From Bacillus sp. EAC (GTDB lineage Bacteria; Bacillota; Bacilli; Bacillales; Bacillaceae_G), in contig NZ_NCSY01000009.1 of NCBI RefSeq assembly GCF_002156875.1, positions 62,001 through 126,000 of the forward strand: a DNA stretch of 64,000 nucleotides, read 5' to 3'. The position numbers were made by a program, and so were the translations under genes. This document shows, in pieces, positions 61,119 through 64,000 of the stretch (positions within the stretch are counted from its first letter, which is position 1; every line of letters starts with the position of its first letter). A model generated the notes under the pieces. That model did not search any database, was not told the DNA's origin, and was given only the letters and a program-made list of their open reading frames with translations.

Positions 61119-62198
61119 TCAGACTGTTATGTTGTACATGAGACCAAGATACATTGTTATAACAAAACAAAAGCTAAAGGCTATAGGTAAAATAATGTTG
61201 GTTTTTTTTATAAAGCTAATTATTAGTAGAACAAGGAAGGTCATTGACATACCCAATAACAATGATCCTTCTAATGTAAAGGCAAATACTACTTTCATAG
61301 GTGAAAGAATATCGATTCCCATAATAAATTCAATCCATTTAGACGATCCTTCCGTTTTTAATGTTAAATTTAGATTATGTGGAGGAGATTGCGTACTCAT
61401 TATGCCGGTAAAAAAGAAAACTAATGTAATTATGATATACTCGGCTTTTAACCATTTTTTTATTTTATTCGAAGAATCTTCAATAGACTGCTTCATTAGA
61501 AATCCATTAAAAAAAGCAAAGAACAAAACGGGAATGATACTTATATGTTTTAAAAGTAACATTTGTCCATATGGTAATAACCAAGCAGTCATATAATCCT
61601 TAAGTTTTAGTTCTTCTAACATTAAAATCATTCCACTTGCAAAAATAATAACTACACTAATTATCGCTAAGGGAGTAAACCATTTTAAAAAATTAGAATA
61701 GTTTTTTGTATCTTTTGAAAGAAATGCTACATGAAATAAGATTCCACTCCAGATAGATACCATTAGAAAGTGACTACTTTGGAAGATGAACCCTTTCCAA
61801 AAATCCATTGAAGTAATATGACCTGCGTACCCTATACTTAAAATCATTAATAATAACCAAAAGAAATTAAAGTACTTTTTTCCGTCATTATAAATATTAA
61901 TTCCTAGCATAAGCGCAAACATGCATAAGTAAATCCACGCATTACCAATAGCCGTTTTTACAAAAACTGAATATGCGGCCATTTTAAGACTAACATCGTC
62001 TATGAAAAAGGTGATCACTCGTAGAATTGGAAACAGTGAAAAGACCAAGATTCCAATAATAATCCAATAAATTGCACTCTTAGAAATATTTGTTGAAGGT
62101 TTTTTTTCAGTTTGAATAAATTCCAATACGATTGATCCAGCTAATATTGAATAAAGAATATAAGTAATAAATTCTGTAAATGGAACAATATAACTCAT
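61119..62198 (-). CDS. copD: CopD-family copper resistance membrane protein
   Basis: 359 residues with eight or nine membrane helices. The CopD domain (PF05425) is near 130-260, e.g. FIFQSSHFLMVSIWSGILFH, a His-bearing helix also seen in YcnJ, and LLLKHISIIPVLFFAFFN. It starts inside the end of copC (four-base overlap), so the two are coupled. B. subtilis YcnJ carries CopC and CopD in one chain for copper uptake or homeostasis; here they are separate. Confidence 0.85.
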   Translation of the reverse strand: MSYIVPFTEFITYILYSILAGSIVLEFIQTEKKPSTNISKSAIYWIIIGILVFSLFPILRVITFFIDDVSLKMAAYSVFVKTAIGNAWIYLCMFALMLGINIYNDGKKYFNFFWLLLMILSIGYAGHITSMDFWKGFIFQSSHFLMVSIWSGILFHVAFLSKDTKNYSNFLKWFTPLAIISVVIIFASGMILMLEELKLKDYMTAWLLPYGQMLLLKHISIIPVLFFAFFNGFLMKQSIEDSSNKIKKWLKAEYIIITLVFFFTGIMSTQSPPHNLNLTLKTEGSSKWIEFIMGIDILSPMKVVFAFTLEGSLLLGMSMTFLVLLIISFIKKTNIILPIAFSFCFVITMYLGLMYNITV

Positions 62199-62737
62199 TT
62201 TCTATTCCAAAGCATTACGCCACCTGCCATTAACGCGATACCGAATAGTCCGATTGCAATCAACGGGATTAGGTATTTAGATTTTTCTTTTTTTGGTGTA
62301 GCTTCTTTTTGTTTTTCAGCACTTGGCGATTTATCCTTTATTTCTTTTTCAGTTGACTTTTTTACGGTTGAAGATTTAGATTCAACTTGTTTTAATTGTA
62401 CTTTAAATGATATTTGTCCTGTTACTGGATGCCCATCTTCACTAATTACTTTCCATTCAATTTTATAATTACCATTTTCTAAACCAGATGGTAAGTTTGC
62501 AATCAACTTATTATCTTTAACTATGACCTTTGTAACGACATTGTCGCTTCCATTGCGATACAACTTTATTGTTCCTAATTGTTCTAGTGCTTCTTCAAAT
62601 TCTAACGTAATTTGCTTAATTGGTTCCGTTACAACCTGACCTTCAGATGGGTTAGACGACTCAAGTTTCGTATGTGCGCTCGCCATTGTTGGGAATAAAA
62701 ATAATAGTAAAATGATAAATGATAAACCTTTTTTCAT
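62195..62737 (-). CDS. copC: CopC-domain copper-binding exported protein
   Basis: 180 residues. Signal peptide 1-21 (cleavage after ASA) leaves mature N-terminal His22 (HTKLESSNPSEG), the classical Cu(II) ligand, with Asp/His in SEDGHPVTGQISF. After the CopC beta barrel (to about 118) come a Lys/Glu/Ser linker and a C-terminal membrane helix (about 154-177), so the protein is tethered outside the cell. RBS AGAAGGAG. It is the first gene of the copC-copD pair. No ycnI or ycnK homologue is adjacent. Confidence 0.92.
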   Translation of the reverse strand: MKKGLSFIILLLFLFPTMASAHTKLESSNPSEGQVVTEPIKQITLEFEEALEQLGTIKLYRNGSDNVVTKVIVKDNKLIANLPSGLENGNYKIEWKVISEDGHPVTGQISFKVQLKQVESKSSTVKKSTEKEIKDKSPSAEKQKEATPKKEKSKYLIPLIAIGLFGIALMAGGVMLWNRK

Positions 62738-62744
62738 ATAAATC

Positions 62745-63065
62745 TCCTTCTTTATGTAAGAATGAGTGCTTAATTTAATAGTGAATGAATATAGAATTCG
62801 CTAAGTTAAATTAACCACTTTTTATGCTAAAAATAATCTTATTATAAAAATGTGATGTATTTGTGAAGTGGTGTTCGCTAATCAATAAAAGTATTTTGAA
62901 GATCAATTTGAATGTAAGAAAATATAGTCCTTTTTAATAATATAGAGGTTTATTATAACAATAATGAATTGGAAAATAGTAATTTAAAGATATTTTTTCG
63001 TTACTTTACTTAGATTATTGCCTTTTTATAGCCATTTTATTGTCTTTGTCATATTTTGTAGAATA
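62745..63065. other. AT-rich intergenic region between copC and lysP leader
   Basis: About 320 bases separating divergent units. The copC promoter should lie near 62760-62830 on minus, but none is clear; no CsoR-like GC palindrome was seen. Confidence 0.35.
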
Positions 63066-63070
63066 ATATA

Positions 63071-63100
63071 TTGACAAACTAGATTAGTAGAATGTATAGT
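63071..63100 (+). promoter_or_regulatory. Promoter of lysine riboswitch-lysP unit
   Basis: TTGACA (63071-63076), 18-bp spacer, TATAGT (63095-63100). Transcription would start near 63107, about 35 bases before the aptamer. Confidence 0.8.
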
Positions 63101-63140
63101 GAATTTATAAAATTTAATTTAATATGATCTTTATCTCGTA

Positions 63141-63315
63141 TGGATAGAGGCGCAGTTTTGATGAGTCATTACTTTGAGGTTTATGGTACCTGTGAAAAGT
63201 AATTAAAGGTAAAACTGCCGAAGTAACAAATTTGCCATTCAAGTTTGTTGCTGGGCCTATTGCTGAATAAGCGTAGGACTGTCACAAGTTTTTTTCTTGT
63301 GGAGGGCTATTGAAG
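63141..63315 (+). ncRNA. Lysine riboswitch (L-box)
   Basis: The conserved L-box blocks appear in order: AGAGGCGC (63146), GATGAGTCATTA, TATGGTACCTGTGAAAAG, GGTAAAACTGCCGAAG, TTGCTGGGCC, TGAATAAGC, AGGACTGTCACAAG and CTTGTGGAGGGCTATTG. P1 forms between GATAG near 63143 and CTATT near 63307; CACAAG/CTTGTG is P5. When lysine binds, the downstream terminator should form and lysP expression fall. This identification is very secure. Confidence 0.95.
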
Positions 63316-63351
63316 AGATGTTGATGCTGTTTGACACATAAATTGAGTCTG

Positions 63352-63384
63352 AAACACGTGAACATTGCTTCACGTGTTTTTTGT
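63352..63384 (+). terminator. Riboswitch-controlled terminator before lysP
   Basis: Perfect stem AAACACGTGAA/TTCACGTGTTT around CATTGC with T6. It lies about 40 bases past the aptamer and 130 bases before the lysP start. The antiterminator partner was not clearly found; ATGTT (63319) could pair with AACAT in the loop. Confidence 0.85.
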
Positions 63385-63515
63385 ATTTTTCCAAAGTTTC
63401 CAAACTTTACATAATGTTGGAAATTACTGTGTAAAATACACATCATACAACACTTTTGAACCGTCCCTAATTCTGCGTAAAGATAATATTGCATGAATGA
63501 AGAGGAGGCAACATG

Positions 63516-64000
63516 ATGGGACAATCGAATCTCCCAAAAAATGAAAGAGTAGAAACAGCTACTCAGCAAGGTGCTCTTAAAAGGGGCTTAAAAGCAAGAC
63601 ACTTAACAATGATTTCAATTGGTGGTTCAATTGGAACTGGCTTATTTTTAGCTAGTGGTTCTTCTATTAGTGAAGCAGGTCCAGGAGGAGCTTTACTAGC
63701 TTATGGCTTAATTGGTTTAATGGTTTATTTCTTAATGACAAGTTTAGGAGAGATGGCTACATATTTACCAGTTTCTGGTTCATTTAGTACGTATGCATCT
63801 CGTTATGTAGATCCTGCTTTCGGTTTTGCAATGGGTTGGAACTATTGGTATAACTGGGCAATTACATTAGCATTTGAATTAGTTGCTTCTGCTATGTTAA
63901 TGAAATATTGGTTCCCTCATACTCCGGCTGTATTATGGAGTGCTATATTTTTAATTATCATTTTAGGCTTAAATTTACTATCAGTTAAAGGTTATGGCGA
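63516..64000 (+). CDS. lysP: Lysine permease LysP (3' end outside window)
   Basis: The first 161 codons of an AAT/APC-family permease run off the right edge. ATG 63516 has AGGAGG seven bases upstream (ATG 63513 is too close). After a polar N-terminus come RGLKARHLTMISIGGSIGTG (helix 1 with the GSIGTGL substrate motif), GPGGALLAYGLIGLMVYFLM, TSLGEMATYLPVSGSF and AMGWNYWYNWAITLAFELVA. These track E. coli LysP closely. A lysine riboswitch in its leader independently indicates that lysine is the substrate. Confidence 0.95.
   Translation, partial: MGQSNLPKNERVETATQQGALKRGLKARHLTMISIGGSIGTGLFLASGSSISEAGPGGALLAYGLIGLMVYFLMTSLGEMATYLPVSGSFSTYASRYVDPAFGFAMGWNYWYNWAITLAFELVASAMLMKYWFPHTPAVLWSAIFLIIILGLNLLSVKGYG

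Noticed and set aside
63282..63569. Minus-strand ORF of 95 codons
   Set aside because: It overlaps the riboswitch, its terminator and the start of lysP on the opposite strand.
1..64000. tRNA, rRNA, CRISPR arrays, intact insertion sequences, phage or plasmid origins
   Set aside because: I looked for tRNA-like CCA ends, regularly spaced repeats, transposase motifs and integrase motifs, and saw none.

Overview
The window looks like a chromosomal segment of a low-G+C, endospore-forming Bacillus-type Firmicute (Bacillaceae in the broad sense). The support is an AT-rich composition, strong AGGAGG-type ribosome binding sites, frequent TTG and GTG starts, U-tailed hairpin terminators after most genes, and recognisable B. 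subtilis gene blocks (proI-yqjP-yqjQ, yodT-yodS-yodR-yodQ-yodP-kamA, ydbS-ydbT, yuxL, floT, rnz, pdxK). I cannot name the species. No tRNA, rRNA, CRISPR array, intact transposase or prophage is visible.

Layout. 0-13.5 kb: the 3' part of an oxalate decarboxylase gene, an orphan flotillin gene, a DUF3892 protein, an ArsR-type repressor gene coupled to an AHSA1/SRPBCC gene behind a promoter with two perfect palindromes, two DinB-fold proteins, a DeoR-regulator / Gfo-Idh-MocA oxidoreductase / UPF0303 operon, a pentapeptide-repeat protein and a HelD-type helicase. Long gene-free gaps here carry terminators and a decayed short repeat. 13.5-31 kb: small accessory genes, namely acetyltransferases, a lipoprotein, the S9 peptidase YuxL, small membrane proteins, a serine hydrolase, a TetR/SDR divergent pair, a VanY-like carboxypeptidase, a TipA-type MerR regulator, a thioredoxin-reductase-like flavoprotein, an EamA transporter, an AraC/GyrI regulator, a Nudix hydrolase and an oxidoreductase. 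31-45 kb: a DsbA-like protein, an orphan BMP lipoprotein, RNase Z, a polysaccharide deacetylase, two G+C-rich dispersed repeats, a LiaI-LiaH-like pair followed by a 3' remnant of an MFS transporter gene, a CBS-ACT protein, proI-yqjP-yqjQ, and a secreted leucine-rich-repeat protein ending in a WxL-like domain. 45-51.4 kb: the six-gene yod/kam lysine-beta-lysine operon. 51.5-64 kb: a deacetylase, ydbST, a flavin oxidase with a half-size MFS protein, an MFS drug exporter, an Rrf2 regulator with a nitroreductase behind four operator half-sites, pdxK, copC-copD, and a lysine riboswitch controlling lysP, which runs off the right edge.

How the genes connect. Lysine is the clearest metabolic thread: a riboswitch-controlled lysine permease lies about 12 kb from the lysine 2,3-aminomutase operon. 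Envelope and stress functions recur (flotillin, LiaIH, YdbST, deacetylases, VanY, WxL protein). The least ordinary items are the LRR-WxL protein bracketed by two copies of one 22-bp palindrome, the tandem palindromic operators of the ArsR gene, the four-half-site operator before the nitroreductase, a MerR-type 19-bp-spacer promoter with no obvious partner, short sequence families lying just after terminators, a probable ATT-initiated membrane protein, and an oxalate decarboxylase with an altered active-site lid. I found no convincing multi-gene system that is wholly new.
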